A stretch of DNA of 64,000 nt, from the NCBI RefSeq assembly GCF_014201115.1, contig NZ_JACHDO010000001.1, positions 7,440,001-7,504,000 of the forward strand. The letters are read 5' to 3'. Source of the DNA: Nocardiopsis metallicus (GTDB taxonomy: Bacteria > Actinomycetota > Actinomycetes > Streptosporangiales > Streptosporangiaceae). Below are positions 55,162 to 64,000 of the stretch, piece after piece. The notes beneath the pieces were generated by a model, which saw only the letters and a program-made list of their open reading frames with translations, made no database searches and was not told the DNA's origin. A program made the position numbers and the translations under genes. The first letter of the stretch is position 1, and each line of letters begins with the position of its first letter.

Positions 55162-56574
55162 TCAGCACTCGATGACGTTGACCGCGAGGCCGCCGCGGCT
55201 GGTCTCCTTGTACTTGTCGTGCATGTCCCGGCCGGTGTCGCGCATCGTCTTGATGACCTTGTCCAGGCTCACGAAGTGGCTGCCGTCGCCGCGCAGGGCC
55301 ATGCGGGTGGCGCTGATCGCCTTGACTGAGGCCAGCGCGTTGCGTTCGATGCACGGGATCTGAACCAGGCCGCCGATCGGGTCGCAGGTCAGGCCCAGGT
55401 TGTGCTCCATGGCGATCTCCGCCGCGTTCTCCACCTGGGCCGGGGAACCGCCCAGGACCTCGGCCAGCCCGGCCGCCGCCATCGAGGAGGCCGAACCCAC
55501 CTCCCCCTGGCAGCCCACCTCGGCGCCGGAGATGGACGCGTTCTGCTTGAACAGTATGCCGATGGCCGCAGCCGTCAGCATGAACCGGACCACGCCTTCG
55601 TCGCCCGCGCCCGGGCTGAAGTGCAGGTAGTAGTGCAGGACCGCCGGGACGATCCCGGCCGCGCCGTTGGTCGGTGCGGTCACCACGCGGCCGCCCGCGG
55701 CGTTCTCCTCGTTGACCGCCAGGGCGTACAGCGTGATCCAGTCACTGCCGCGCATCGGGTCCGGGTCCACGTGGGTGGGGGCGAGCAGGCCGTGGTCGTC
55801 GCAGTTGCCGCCGAGCTGGCGGTAGAGCCGGTGCGCCCGGCGGGGCACCTTCAGGCCGCCGGGCAGGCTGCCCTCGGTGGTGACCCCGCGGCGCACGCAC
55901 TGGCGCATCGCCGTCCAGATCTCCAGCAGCTCGGCGCGGATCTGGGCCGGGGTGCGGCCGAAGGCCTGCTCGTTGGCGAGCATCAGGGCGCTGATCGACA
56001 TGCCCGTCTGGTCGCACAGCTCCAGCAGCTCCTCGGCGGAGGCGAAGGGGTAGGGGACCTCGGTGTCGTCGGCCTTGATCCGGTCCGCGCCCGCGGCCCG
56101 CTCGTCCACGACGAAACCGCCGCCCACCGAGTAGTACACCTTGGCCGCCACCTCGACGCCCTTGGCGTCCAGCGCCACGAAGCGCATCCCGTTCGGGTGG
56201 TCGGGCAGGCTCTCCTTACGCCGGAAGTCCACGTCGACGGCGGGGTCGAAGGCCACCCGCGGACCGTCCGGGCCGCCCAGGAACAGCGTGCTGGCGGTCC
56301 GCACCTCCTCCACCAGCCGCGGGACGGAGTCCACGTCCACGAGCTCGGGGGTGTGCCCCATCAGCCCCAGGATCACGGCCGTGTCGCTGCCGTGCCCCTT
56401 GCCGGTGAGCGCCAGGGAGCCGTACAGCTCCGCCCGCACGTGGCAGACCCGCGACAGCAGGCCTTCGGTACGCAGCCCGGACACGAACGTCCGGGCCGCC
56501 TTCATCGGTCCGACGGTGTGCGAACTGGACGGTCCGATACCGATCTTGAACAGGTCGAAGACGCTGATGGCCAT
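55162..56574 (-). CDS. sdaA: L-serine ammonia-lyase (single chain, iron-sulfur)
   Basis: 470 residues. It deaminates L-serine to pyruvate and ammonia with a 4Fe-4S cluster. N-terminal MAISVFDLFKIGIGPSSSHT (beta domain) is diagnostic, with GPMKAARTF next; cluster Cys residues lie in SGAEVGCQGEVGSA, GLTCDPIGG and PCIERNA. It is last in gcvT-gcvH-glyA-sdaA, so glycine can pass via serine to pyruvate. Confidence 0.95.
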   Translation of the reverse strand: MAISVFDLFKIGIGPSSSHTVGPMKAARTFVSGLRTEGLLSRVCHVRAELYGSLALTGKGHGSDTAVILGLMGHTPELVDVDSVPRLVEEVRTASTLFLGGPDGPRVAFDPAVDVDFRRKESLPDHPNGMRFVALDAKGVEVAAKVYYSVGGGFVVDERAAGADRIKADDTEVPYPFASAEELLELCDQTGMSISALMLANEQAFGRTPAQIRAELLEIWTAMRQCVRRGVTTEGSLPGGLKVPRRAHRLYRQLGGNCDDHGLLAPTHVDPDPMRGSDWITLYALAVNEENAAGGRVVTAPTNGAAGIVPAVLHYYLHFSPGAGDEGVVRFMLTAAAIGILFKQNASISGAEVGCQGEVGSASSMAAAGLAEVLGGSPAQVENAAEIAMEHNLGLTCDPIGGLVQIPCIERNALASVKAISATRMALRGDGSHFVSLDKVIKTMRDTGRDMHDKYKETSRGGLAVNVIEC

Positions 56575-56658
56575 AGCTGTCCTCCTCATTGAGCACAGGG
56601 GATGGGGCCGTGGTGACCGGCGCCGTGTGGGCCTTCGCGGCCCACACGGCGGGCACTG

Positions 56659-57927
<1,269 letters not shown>

Positions 57928-57928
57928 G

Positions 57929-58309
57929 TTAGTTCTCGCCTTCGGTCAGCTTGGTGTACTCCTCGGCGGAGAGCAGGTCCGCGGGCTCCTCGGAGACGCG
58001 CACCTTGAACAGCCAGCCACCGGTGAAGGGCTCGGAGTTGATGGTCTCGGGGGCGTTCTCGAGGCCCTCGTTGACCTCGACGACCTCTCCGCTCACGGGG
58101 GAGTAGATGTCGCTGACGGACTTGGTGGACTCCACCTCGCCCGCGGTCTCCCCGGCGGTGACCTCGCTGCCGACCTCGGGGGTCTCGACGTAGACGATGT
58201 CGCCCAGCGCCTCGGCGGCGAACGCGGTGATACCGACGGTGGCGATCCCGTCCTCGACCGCGATCCACTCGTGTTTGGCGGTGTAACCCAGCTCCGTGGG
58301 AACGCTCAC
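57929..58309 (-). CDS. gcvH: Glycine cleavage system H protein
   Basis: 126 residues. The lipoyl-accepting Lys63 is in EVESTKSVSDIYSPVSGEV. It shuttles the aminomethyl group between the P, T and L proteins. The P protein (gcvP) is not in the window. Confidence 0.97.
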   Translation of the reverse strand: MSVPTELGYTAKHEWIAVEDGIATVGITAFAAEALGDIVYVETPEVGSEVTAGETAGEVESTKSVSDIYSPVSGEVVEVNEGLENAPETINSEPFTGGWLFKVRVSEEPADLLSAEEYTKLTEGEN

Positions 58310-58470
58310 TTCAACTCTCCTTGGAGGTGTTCCATTTGTCTGCCGTGCGCCCGTACGGCGGCCCGGCCCGGCCTACGCCTGGTCACGCCCCGGCCGTGCC
58401 GGTTCCTCGTGGGAATCCAGCCGTCGGTGCGTGCAGGTCGTCGGGGCCGCGCGGTGGCGGCCCCCGTTTC

Positions 58471-59586
58471 CTACGGCTGTCGCTTGTAGAACGGCAGCTC
58501 GACCACGTCGACTTCCTCGCCCCGGCCGCGCACGTCCACGGTGAACGTGCCGGTCGAGGTGTCGAGGTCGCCGTCCACGTAGGCCATGGCGATGGGGCGG
58601 CCCAGGGTCGGGGAGGGGGCGCCGCTGGTGGTGACTCCGATGACGGCTCCGTCGCGCAGCACGTCCTGGCCCTTGCGCAGCGGGCGGCGGCCACGGCCGA
58701 CGAGCCCGATCAGGCGCCGCTCCCTGGAGGTGCGCGAGGCCTCCTCCAGGGCGGCGCGGCCGACGAAGTCGCCCGGCTTGTCGAGCTTGACCACGCGGCC
58801 CAGACCGGCGTCGAAGGGGGTGAGGTCGGCGCTGAGCTCCTGGCCGTACAGCGGCATCCCGGCCTCCATGCGGAGGGTGTCGCGGGAGGAGAGTCCGGCC
58901 GGCACCAGCCCGTGCCGGGCGCCCCCGGCCATCAGGGCGGCCCAGATCTCGGGTGCCTTGTCGGCGGGCTTGACGAAGATCTCGAAGCCGTCCTCGCCGG
59001 TGTAGCCGGTGCGGGCGAGCAGGACCGGCACCCCGGCCACGGTGTGCTCGTATCCGGCGTAGTAGCGGATGTCGTCGAGGTCGGCGTCGGTGAGCGGGGC
59101 GAGGATCTCCACCGCGCGCGGGCCCTGGACCGCGATCAGCGAGTAGGCGGCGGACTCGTCGGTGACCTCGACGTCGAAGCCCGCGGCGCGCTCGGCCAGC
59201 GCGGAGGCGACCACCGGCACGTTGGCCGCGTTCGCCACGACCAGGTACTCCTGCTCGCCGAGCCGGTAGACGATGAGGTCGTCCAGGACCCCGCCGTCCT
59301 CGGCGGTGATCATGGTGTAGCGGGCGCGGCCCACCTTCACCTTGGACAGGAAACCGACCAGGGCGTAGTCGAGGGCTTCGGCGGCCTGCGGGCCGACCAG
59401 CCGGATCTCACCCATGTGGGAGAGGTCGAAGAGCCCGGCGGCCTCACGGACCGCGGTGTGCTCGGCGGTCTCGCTGGCGTAGCGGAGCGGCATCAGCCAC
59501 CCGGCGAAGTCGACGAGGGTGGCCCCGGCCTCTTCGTGGATCTTGTGCAGCGCCGTGAGGCGCGGCGCGGAGCTGGGCTCTGACAT
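58471..59586 (-). CDS. gcvT: Glycine cleavage system T protein (aminomethyltransferase)
   Basis: 371 residues. It transfers the methylene group from lipoyl-GcvH to THF, releasing ammonia. ATLVDFAGWLMPLRY, FDLSHMGEI, GYTGEDGFEIF and DTLRMEAGMPLYGQEL are family blocks. First gene behind the glycine riboswitch; gcvH follows by 161 bp. Confidence 0.96.
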   Translation of the reverse strand: MSEPSSAPRLTALHKIHEEAGATLVDFAGWLMPLRYASETAEHTAVREAAGLFDLSHMGEIRLVGPQAAEALDYALVGFLSKVKVGRARYTMITAEDGGVLDDLIVYRLGEQEYLVVANAANVPVVASALAERAAGFDVEVTDESAAYSLIAVQGPRAVEILAPLTDADLDDIRYYAGYEHTVAGVPVLLARTGYTGEDGFEIFVKPADKAPEIWAALMAGGARHGLVPAGLSSRDTLRMEAGMPLYGQELSADLTPFDAGLGRVVKLDKPGDFVGRAALEEASRTSRERRLIGLVGRGRRPLRKGQDVLRDGAVIGVTTSGAPSPTLGRPIAMAYVDGDLDTSTGTFTVDVRGRGEEVDVVELPFYKRQP

Positions 59587-59635
59587 GGGCACTCCCGAGA
59601 GGATGGGCGTCGTGTCGTGCGATAGGCGTTGCCAT

Positions 59636-59830
59636 CCTCCCCCTCTGTCATGGGTGCCTGAGAGCTTCACCGCGCGCTCGGCGTGGTTTGCACCTTCGGC
59701 GAGGGAACGCGTCCCTGCTTTCCAGAGTGGTCTCGCCCGTACGGTCCGGTGTGCCTGAGAGGTTGTCATCGGGGAGGGATTGCTCCTTCGGCGGCCCACG
59801 CTGGATACGCGGACTCTCTCCCGTACGGGG
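59636..59830 (-). ncRNA. Tandem glycine riboswitch
   Basis: Read on the minus strand, two consecutive aptamers share the class signatures: GGGAGAGAG, CGCCGAAGGAGCAA and CCTCTCAGGCA in the first, then GAGACC, CGCCGAAGGTGCAAACC and CTCTCAGGCACC with GACAGAGGGGGAGG in the second. The second ends about 50 bp before the gcvT ATG. Glycine binding should switch on the glycine cleavage operon. Confidence 0.93.
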
Positions 59831-59844
59831 TCAGCAACACGTTC

Positions 59845-59874
59845 AGCCTAGCAGCGGCGACACAGGGCGCCCAA
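59845..59874 (-). promoter_or_regulatory. Promoter of the gcvT operon
   Basis: On the minus strand TTGGGC (59874-59869) and TAGGCT (59850-59845) are 18 bp apart, 15 bp before the riboswitch. Confidence 0.6.
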
Positions 59875-59993
59875 GACTGGCCAGCCGGTTGCGCGCAACC
59901 GCCGCCCAACCGACCGAACCCAGCCCCAGTGGGTAACCGCACGGGTTAGCTTTGTGGGTGGACGTTCCGTCGATCAGCCTGTGGAGGAGACGA

Positions 59994-60887
59994 GTGCGCA
60001 CCGACACCGAACGCGCTACCGCGAGGCCGGGGCGTGCCCCCGGCCTCTTCGCCGTCGGCGCGGCCGGGTGTGCCATCACCCTGCTGGCCGGGGCCGCCTG
60101 CGGAGGTTCCGAGGAAGACAACGGCCCCGACCAGGGGACCGTCGGCAACCCCATCCACCTGGGCGACGTTCAGACCGTGGAACGCGAGGACCTGGAAGCG
60201 GTCTTCGCCGAGGCGGGGGTGACCGGGACGTTCGTCCTCTTCGACGCCGGGGACCGCTCCGCGGTCGTGGTGAACCCGGAGGGGGCGCGCGAGCGCGCGG
60301 TGCCGGCTTCCACGTTCAAGCTGCCGAACACGTTGATCGCCCTCCAGACCGGCGAGGTGGCCGACGTGGACGAGGTGATCTCCCCCGAGGACGGCGAGGA
60401 GCTGAGCCTGCGCGAGGCCCTGCCCACCACCGACGTCCCGGTGCACCAGGAGGTCGCCGACCGGATCGGGCACGAGCGGATGTCCACCTGGGTGGACCGC
60501 TTCGACTACGGCAACCGCCAGGTGGGCGAAGAGGGCGAGATGGGCCGCTTCTGGCTGGAGGGTCCGTTGGAGATCTCCGCGCTGGAACAGGCCACCTTCG
60601 TCGCCGAGCTCGCCCGCGCGGAACTGCCCGTGGACGTCGAGCACCAGGAGGCCCTGCGCGAGCTGCTCAAGGTGGAGGAAGGCCCGGACCACGAGCTCTT
60701 CGGCCGGACCGGCCTGGGCGTGAACGTGGACCCGGTGCCGGGCTGGTGGGTCGGCTGGGTCGAGCAGGGCGAGGAGCTGCACACGTTCGCCCTGCGCCTG
60801 GAGGTCGAGGGGGAGGACGACGCCGAGCAGCGCGAGTCCCTGGGCCGCGAACTCCTGGTGGCCCTGGAGGTCCTGCCCGCGGAGTAG
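59994..60887 (+). CDS. Class D beta-lactamase-like lipoprotein
   Basis: 297 residues from GTG 59994 (GGAGGAG ribosome-binding site). Lipobox LAGAAC, Cys36. Class D motifs: STFK (106-109) with the nucleophile Ser106 and the Lys that is usually carbamylated, YGN (172-174) and FWLEGPLEIS. The third motif is RTG (238-240, FGRTGLG) where OXA enzymes have KTG. It could be a beta-lactamase, a weak hydrolase or a sensor-like penicillin binder. No regulator adjoins it. Confidence 0.85.
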   Translation: MRTDTERATARPGRAPGLFAVGAAGCAITLLAGAACGGSEEDNGPDQGTVGNPIHLGDVQTVEREDLEAVFAEAGVTGTFVLFDAGDRSAVVVNPEGARERAVPASTFKLPNTLIALQTGEVADVDEVISPEDGEELSLREALPTTDVPVHQEVADRIGHERMSTWVDRFDYGNRQVGEEGEMGRFWLEGPLEISALEQATFVAELARAELPVDVEHQEALRELLKVEEGPDHELFGRTGLGVNVDPVPGWWVGWVEQGEELHTFALRLEVEGEDDAEQRESLGRELLVALEVLPAE

Positions 60888-60920
60888 ACCGCCCCCGGGC
60901 CCCGGGGACCGCGAACGCGG

Positions 60921-61949
60921 TCAGCGGTCGTCGGGGGAGCGGAGCTGGACCGGGACCGAGCGCACGAACCGCTGGTCGGCGTCGGTGACCCCGCCCATGA
61001 ACTTGAAGGTGCGCAGGGTCATCCGCCGGTCGGCGATGCGCAGCCCCGGCAGTTCCTCCAGCAGCCGGCGCTCCACCCGGGTCAGGTCGGGGGCGTCGCG
61101 TAGCCACAGGATGAAAAGGGTGTTCTCCGGGCCCGCGATGGTCGTGCACAGCCGTACCTCGGGGACGCGGTCCCCCAGGTCGGGGACGCTGTCCAGCACC
61201 TCGGGCTCGACCGTGCCCCACAGGGTGGCGGCGCTGGGCCAGCCCATGTGCGCACGGGAGATGTCGCAGCGCAGCCCCAGGAGGCCGTCGCGCAGCAGCC
61301 GGTTGATCCGGCGCGCGGCGGTTGTGGGAGCGATCTCCAGGCGTTCGGCGATGGTCTGGTAGCCCAGCCGGGCGTCCGCGCACAGCAGGTCCACGATGCC
61401 CTGGTCGAGTTCGGTGACGTGCTCGTTGCCGGGGGAGTCCCGGCGGGCGGGGGCCAGGGCGCGCAACCGGCGCCGCTGCCCGGGTGAGAGGGCCCGGACC
61501 TGCCACAGGTAGGCCTCACGGGGCACCTCGGTGACCACGTGCACCCGGTAGGAGACCACGTCGGGGATACCGCCCACCCAGTTGAGCAGGTAGTCGGCCA
61601 GTCCGCCGCCGGGGACCACCGTGAGCATGAGCTGGTGGGACCCGGCCACGAACTGGATGCTGAGGGTGTCGCGGTCCTCGGCCAGGATCGCCGCGACCCG
61701 CTCCACCGTGCCGTTGCGGCAGCTCAGCTCCACGTAGCTCAGGTGCCTGCGGGCCATCACCCGGCGGCGCGGGAAGGCGGCGATGCGGGCCAGCCCGTCG
61801 TCCTCCAACCGCTTCCACCGGCGGGCGAGTGTGGTGGGGTCCGCGTCCAGGACGGGCGCGAGCTCGGCCCATGTGGCCCTGGGCGCGAGCTGGAGCGCGT
61901 TGATCAACGACAGGTCGAACTCGTTGGGCATGTTGGATTCCGGCAACAT
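60921..61949 (-). CDS. Lrp/AsnC-family regulator with duplicated HTH-RAM modules
   Basis: 342 residues, twice the usual length. Module 1: HTH about 5-50 (FDLSLINALQLAPRATWAEL), then RAM. Module 2: HTH from about 180 (LDQGIVDLLCADARLGYQTI, APTTAARRINRLLRDGLLGL) and RAM with AGPENTLFILWLRD. The start ATG has AGGGGG. Divergent from the amidohydrolase-transporter pair, its likely target. Confidence 0.88.
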   Translation of the reverse strand: MLPESNMPNEFDLSLINALQLAPRATWAELAPVLDADPTTLARRWKRLEDDGLARIAAFPRRRVMARRHLSYVELSCRNGTVERVAAILAEDRDTLSIQFVAGSHQLMLTVVPGGGLADYLLNWVGGIPDVVSYRVHVVTEVPREAYLWQVRALSPGQRRRLRALAPARRDSPGNEHVTELDQGIVDLLCADARLGYQTIAERLEIAPTTAARRINRLLRDGLLGLRCDISRAHMGWPSAATLWGTVEPEVLDSVPDLGDRVPEVRLCTTIAGPENTLFILWLRDAPDLTRVERRLLEELPGLRIADRRMTLRTFKFMGGVTDADQRFVRSVPVQLRSPDDR

Positions 61950-61998
61950 CTGCCCCCTGAGAACTGTTTTCCGGCGATTCCAGCAGGTTACCCAAACC

Positions 61999-62014
61999 CG
62001 GCAATAGGTTGCCG
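61999..62014. promoter_or_regulatory. Dyad between the Lrp-like regulator and the amidohydrolase
   Basis: CGGCAA-TAGG-TTGCCG, perfect 6-bp arms; a related TTGCCG half-site occurs near 61941-61946 on the minus strand. Possible Lrp-like operator. Confidence 0.45.
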
Positions 62015-62124
62015 CAAGATCAAGAACGCGGCTCTGAACTGCGTTTTTCTGGTGGATTGCGCGCCGGTGCGCCCGGGGTCTGGTCTCGCGGAACAGCGGC
62101 GTGCGCGGAGGAAGGGTGACGGCG

Positions 62125-63396
62125 ATGGCCTCGGCTGACAGGACTCTGGTGGTCCGCAACGGAAGCGTGGTCGAGGGGACCGGCACCGGTCCCCGCCCGG
62201 ACCGGGCCCTGGTGCTGCGCGACGGCCGGATCGACTGGGTCGGTCCGGCGGCCGAGATCCCGGAGATCTCCGCCCCGCACCGCGTGGTCGACGCAGACGG
62301 GGGCACGATCCTCCCGGGCTTCGTGGACGCCCACGTGCACATGACCATGTCCGGCGAGGGCATGAACCCCGCCGACCTGATCAACCAGCCGCCGCACTAC
62401 GGCTACTTCACCGCCATCCCGCGGCTGAAGGCCACCCTCGACGCCGGGGTCACCAGCGTCCGCGACCTGGCCGGACTCGACCAGGCCGTGGTCCGCGCCG
62501 TCGACGAGGGCATCGTCCCCGGCCCGCGGATCACCACCGCCTACCGGGCGCTGGGCCCCACCGGCGGCCACGGCGACTTCCGCACCTGCTGCGGCTTCGA
62601 CTACGGCACGGTCCTGGGCCCGGACGGCGCGGTCTCGGTCAACACCGACGGCCCCGCCGAGGCCCTGCGCGCCACCCGCGAGGTGATGCGCAAGGGCGCC
62701 AAGGTCATCAAGGTGATGGCCAGCGGCGGCGTGTGGAGTCCCCAGGACACCCCCTGGCACGACGGGCTCAACACCGAGGAGATGGCGGTGATCGTGCGCG
62801 AGGCCGCCAGCCACGACGTGCCGGTGGCCGCGCACGCCCAGAGCGCCCGCAGCATCCGTAACGCTCTCACCGCGGGGGTCACCAGCGTCGAGCACGGCTA
62901 CGAGATCGACGAGCGCGGCGTCGAGCTGATGCTGGACCGCGGCGCCTACCTGGTGCCCACGCTGTCCACCGCCACCACCCCGCCCGACCCCGCCACATCG
63001 GCCGACTACGCGGTCGCCAAGAAGCTCAAGCTCCAGGAACACCTGAGCGAGAACATCACCGCCGCGATCCGCGCCGGGGTGCGTGTCGCCCTGGGCACCG
63101 ACTCCGGGATCTGCCGACACGGCCGCAACCTGCGCGAACTCGCCCTGCTGGTGGAGCACGGCATGACACCCATGGGCGCCCTGCTCGCCGGAACCCGCGA
63201 CGCCGCCGCGCTGCTGGGCCTGGCCGACGAGATCGGCACCCTCGAACCCGGCAAGCGGGCCGACGTCGTGGTCTGCGCGGGCGATCCCCTCACCGACATC
63301 ACCCTGCCCGGCGACCCCGACAACATCACCGCGGTGATCAAGGACGGCAGGGTCCACAAGGGCACCGCCGCCCCCCGCGCGGACACCTTCCGCTGA
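62125..63396 (+). CDS. Metal-dependent amidohydrolase (imidazolonepropionase/prolidase-like)
   Basis: 423 residues from ATG 62125 (GAAGGG upstream; an upstream GTG at 62101 is possible). Metal ligands: DAHVHM, KVIKVMASGG (Lys likely carbamylated), AHAQ, VEHGYE and GTDSGICRH. Such enzymes cleave amide bonds of small peptides, N-acyl amino acids or lactams. Followed 39 bp later by an AbgT transporter gene, so it probably hydrolyses what that carrier imports. Confidence 0.88.
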   Translation: MASADRTLVVRNGSVVEGTGTGPRPDRALVLRDGRIDWVGPAAEIPEISAPHRVVDADGGTILPGFVDAHVHMTMSGEGMNPADLINQPPHYGYFTAIPRLKATLDAGVTSVRDLAGLDQAVVRAVDEGIVPGPRITTAYRALGPTGGHGDFRTCCGFDYGTVLGPDGAVSVNTDGPAEALRATREVMRKGAKVIKVMASGGVWSPQDTPWHDGLNTEEMAVIVREAASHDVPVAAHAQSARSIRNALTAGVTSVEHGYEIDERGVELMLDRGAYLVPTLSTATTPPDPATSADYAVAKKLKLQEHLSENITAAIRAGVRVALGTDSGICRHGRNLRELALLVEHGMTPMGALLAGTRDAAALLGLADEIGTLEPGKRADVVVCAGDPLTDITLPGDPDNITAVIKDGRVHKGTAAPRADTFR

Positions 63397-63435
63397 CCCC
63401 CCGATCCCCCTGAGACACCTCCCCGAGGTGACGCC

Positions 63436-64000
63436 ATGAGCACCGACAACCAGAAGTCCCGTTCCGACGGGTCGACCGAACCGCGTCCCGGTTTCCTCGC
63501 GCGGCTGCTGGACGGCATCGAACGGGTCGGCAACAGGATCCCGGACCCGTTCATCCTCTTCCTGATCCTCTTCGCGATCGTGGCGGTGGCCTCCACGGCG
63601 ATGTCGTCGGTCGGCACCACCTACGAGGTGCCCGGCAGCGACGAGGGCGAGCAGGGCATCAACAGCTTCTTCACCGCCGAGGGCCTGACCTGGCTGACCA
63701 CCAACCTGGTCGCCAACTTCATCGGTTTCCCGCCCCTGGGCGTGGTCCTCACCGTGCTGCTCGGTGTCGGTCTGGCCCAGCGCACCGGTCTGCTCAACGC
63801 GCTCGTGCGGAAGGTCTTCGCCGGAGCCCCCGACTGGTTGCTGCCCTACGTGGTGGCGCTCGTCGCCGTTTCGGGAAGCATCATGAGCGACGCCGCCATG
63901 GTGGTGATCCCGCCGCTGGCCGCGATGGTGTTCAAGGCGGCCGGACGCCACCCCGTCGCCGGGCTCCTGGGCGGGTTCGCGGTGGCCACCGCGGCATTCA
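63436..64000 (+). CDS. AbgT-family transporter (partial, C-terminus outside window)
   Basis: The first 188 residues are visible: FLARLLDGIERVGNRIPDPF, then hydrophobic helices FILFLILFAIVAVAS, IGFPPLGVVLTVLLGVGLAQ, and GSIMSDAAMVVIPPLAAMVF, which is the AbgT signature region. The family carries p-aminobenzoyl-glutamate or drugs with proton or sodium coupling. It reads off the right edge. A GAGGTG ribosome-binding site precedes the ATG. Confidence 0.9.
   Translation, partial: MSTDNQKSRSDGSTEPRPGFLARLLDGIERVGNRIPDPFILFLILFAIVAVASTAMSSVGTTYEVPGSDEGEQGINSFFTAEGLTWLTTNLVANFIGFPPLGVVLTVLLGVGLAQRTGLLNALVRKVFAGAPDWLLPYVVALVAVSGSIMSDAAMVVIPPLAAMVFKAAGRHPVAGLLGGFAVATAAF

Noticed and set aside
59954..60988. 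Plus-strand Arg/Gly-rich frame overlapping the beta-lactamase-like gene
   Set aside because: Out-of-frame shadow without ribosome-binding site; the +1 frame has lipobox and class D motifs.

Overview
The window is one contiguous piece of a high-GC actinobacterial chromosome. Codon third positions are almost all G or C, GTG/TTG starts are common, several junctions look leaderless or translationally coupled, and the 16S/23S/5S genes have actinobacterial ends. Gene content (CysO-dependent cysteine synthesis, a NrtR-type NAD regulator, a class D beta-lactamase, IS701 and IS4 elements) suggests a Nocardiopsis-like member of the Streptosporangiales. That placement is an inference; the 16S gene at 10836-12370 would settle it.

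Left end (1-10 kb): an NAD-salvage pair (pncB-pncA, minus strand) diverges from the protein-thiocarboxylate cysteine module mec-cysO-cysM. Directly after the cysM terminator hairpin sits a group II intron with an intact reverse transcriptase. Its domain I is split by an IS701-family element with a CTAG target duplication. Beyond the intron follow a cyclic-nucleotide phosphodiesterase-like metallo-hydrolase, rph and rdgB. The order resembles the M. tuberculosis Rv1334-Rv1341 region, but no rhomboid or murI gene is present between cysM and the hydrolase. A complete rRNA operon without spacer tRNAs occupies about 10.2-16.05 kb.

Middle (16-37 kb): a methyltransferase and a bifunctional penicillin-binding protein with a very long acidic N-terminus; a minus-strand cluster of a glycosyltransferase, a methyltransferase (CTG start) and an alpha/alpha-toroid protein, together with a metallo-hydrolase divergent from a KstR-like TetR regulator; a sigma-factor-like protein carrying a membrane anchor and an acidic outer tail; nadA divergent from nrtR; and an osmoprotectant ABC transporter operon. 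Between 34.1 and 37.0 kb lies a non-coding locus built as a large imperfect inverted repeat centred on a 56-bp palindrome, with one arm interrupted by an IS4-family element flanked by a 10-bp target duplication.

Right half (37-64 kb): flavin reductase and SppA; an M16 protease pair; a tail-anchored Ser/Thr kinase; an unusual class-I-shaped tRNA with anticodon UAG; Bcp peroxiredoxin; a phospholipid head-group synthase; PurU; a stress operon with CsbD, three Asp23-type proteins, a small DUF2273-like membrane protein and two AmaP-like membrane anchors; a Doc-type toxin-antitoxin pair; the glycine/serine operon gcvT-gcvH-glyA-sdaA behind a tandem glycine riboswitch; a class D beta-lactamase-like lipoprotein with RTG in place of KTG; and a two-module Lrp/AsnC regulator divergent from an amidohydrolase-AbgT transporter pair that runs off the end.
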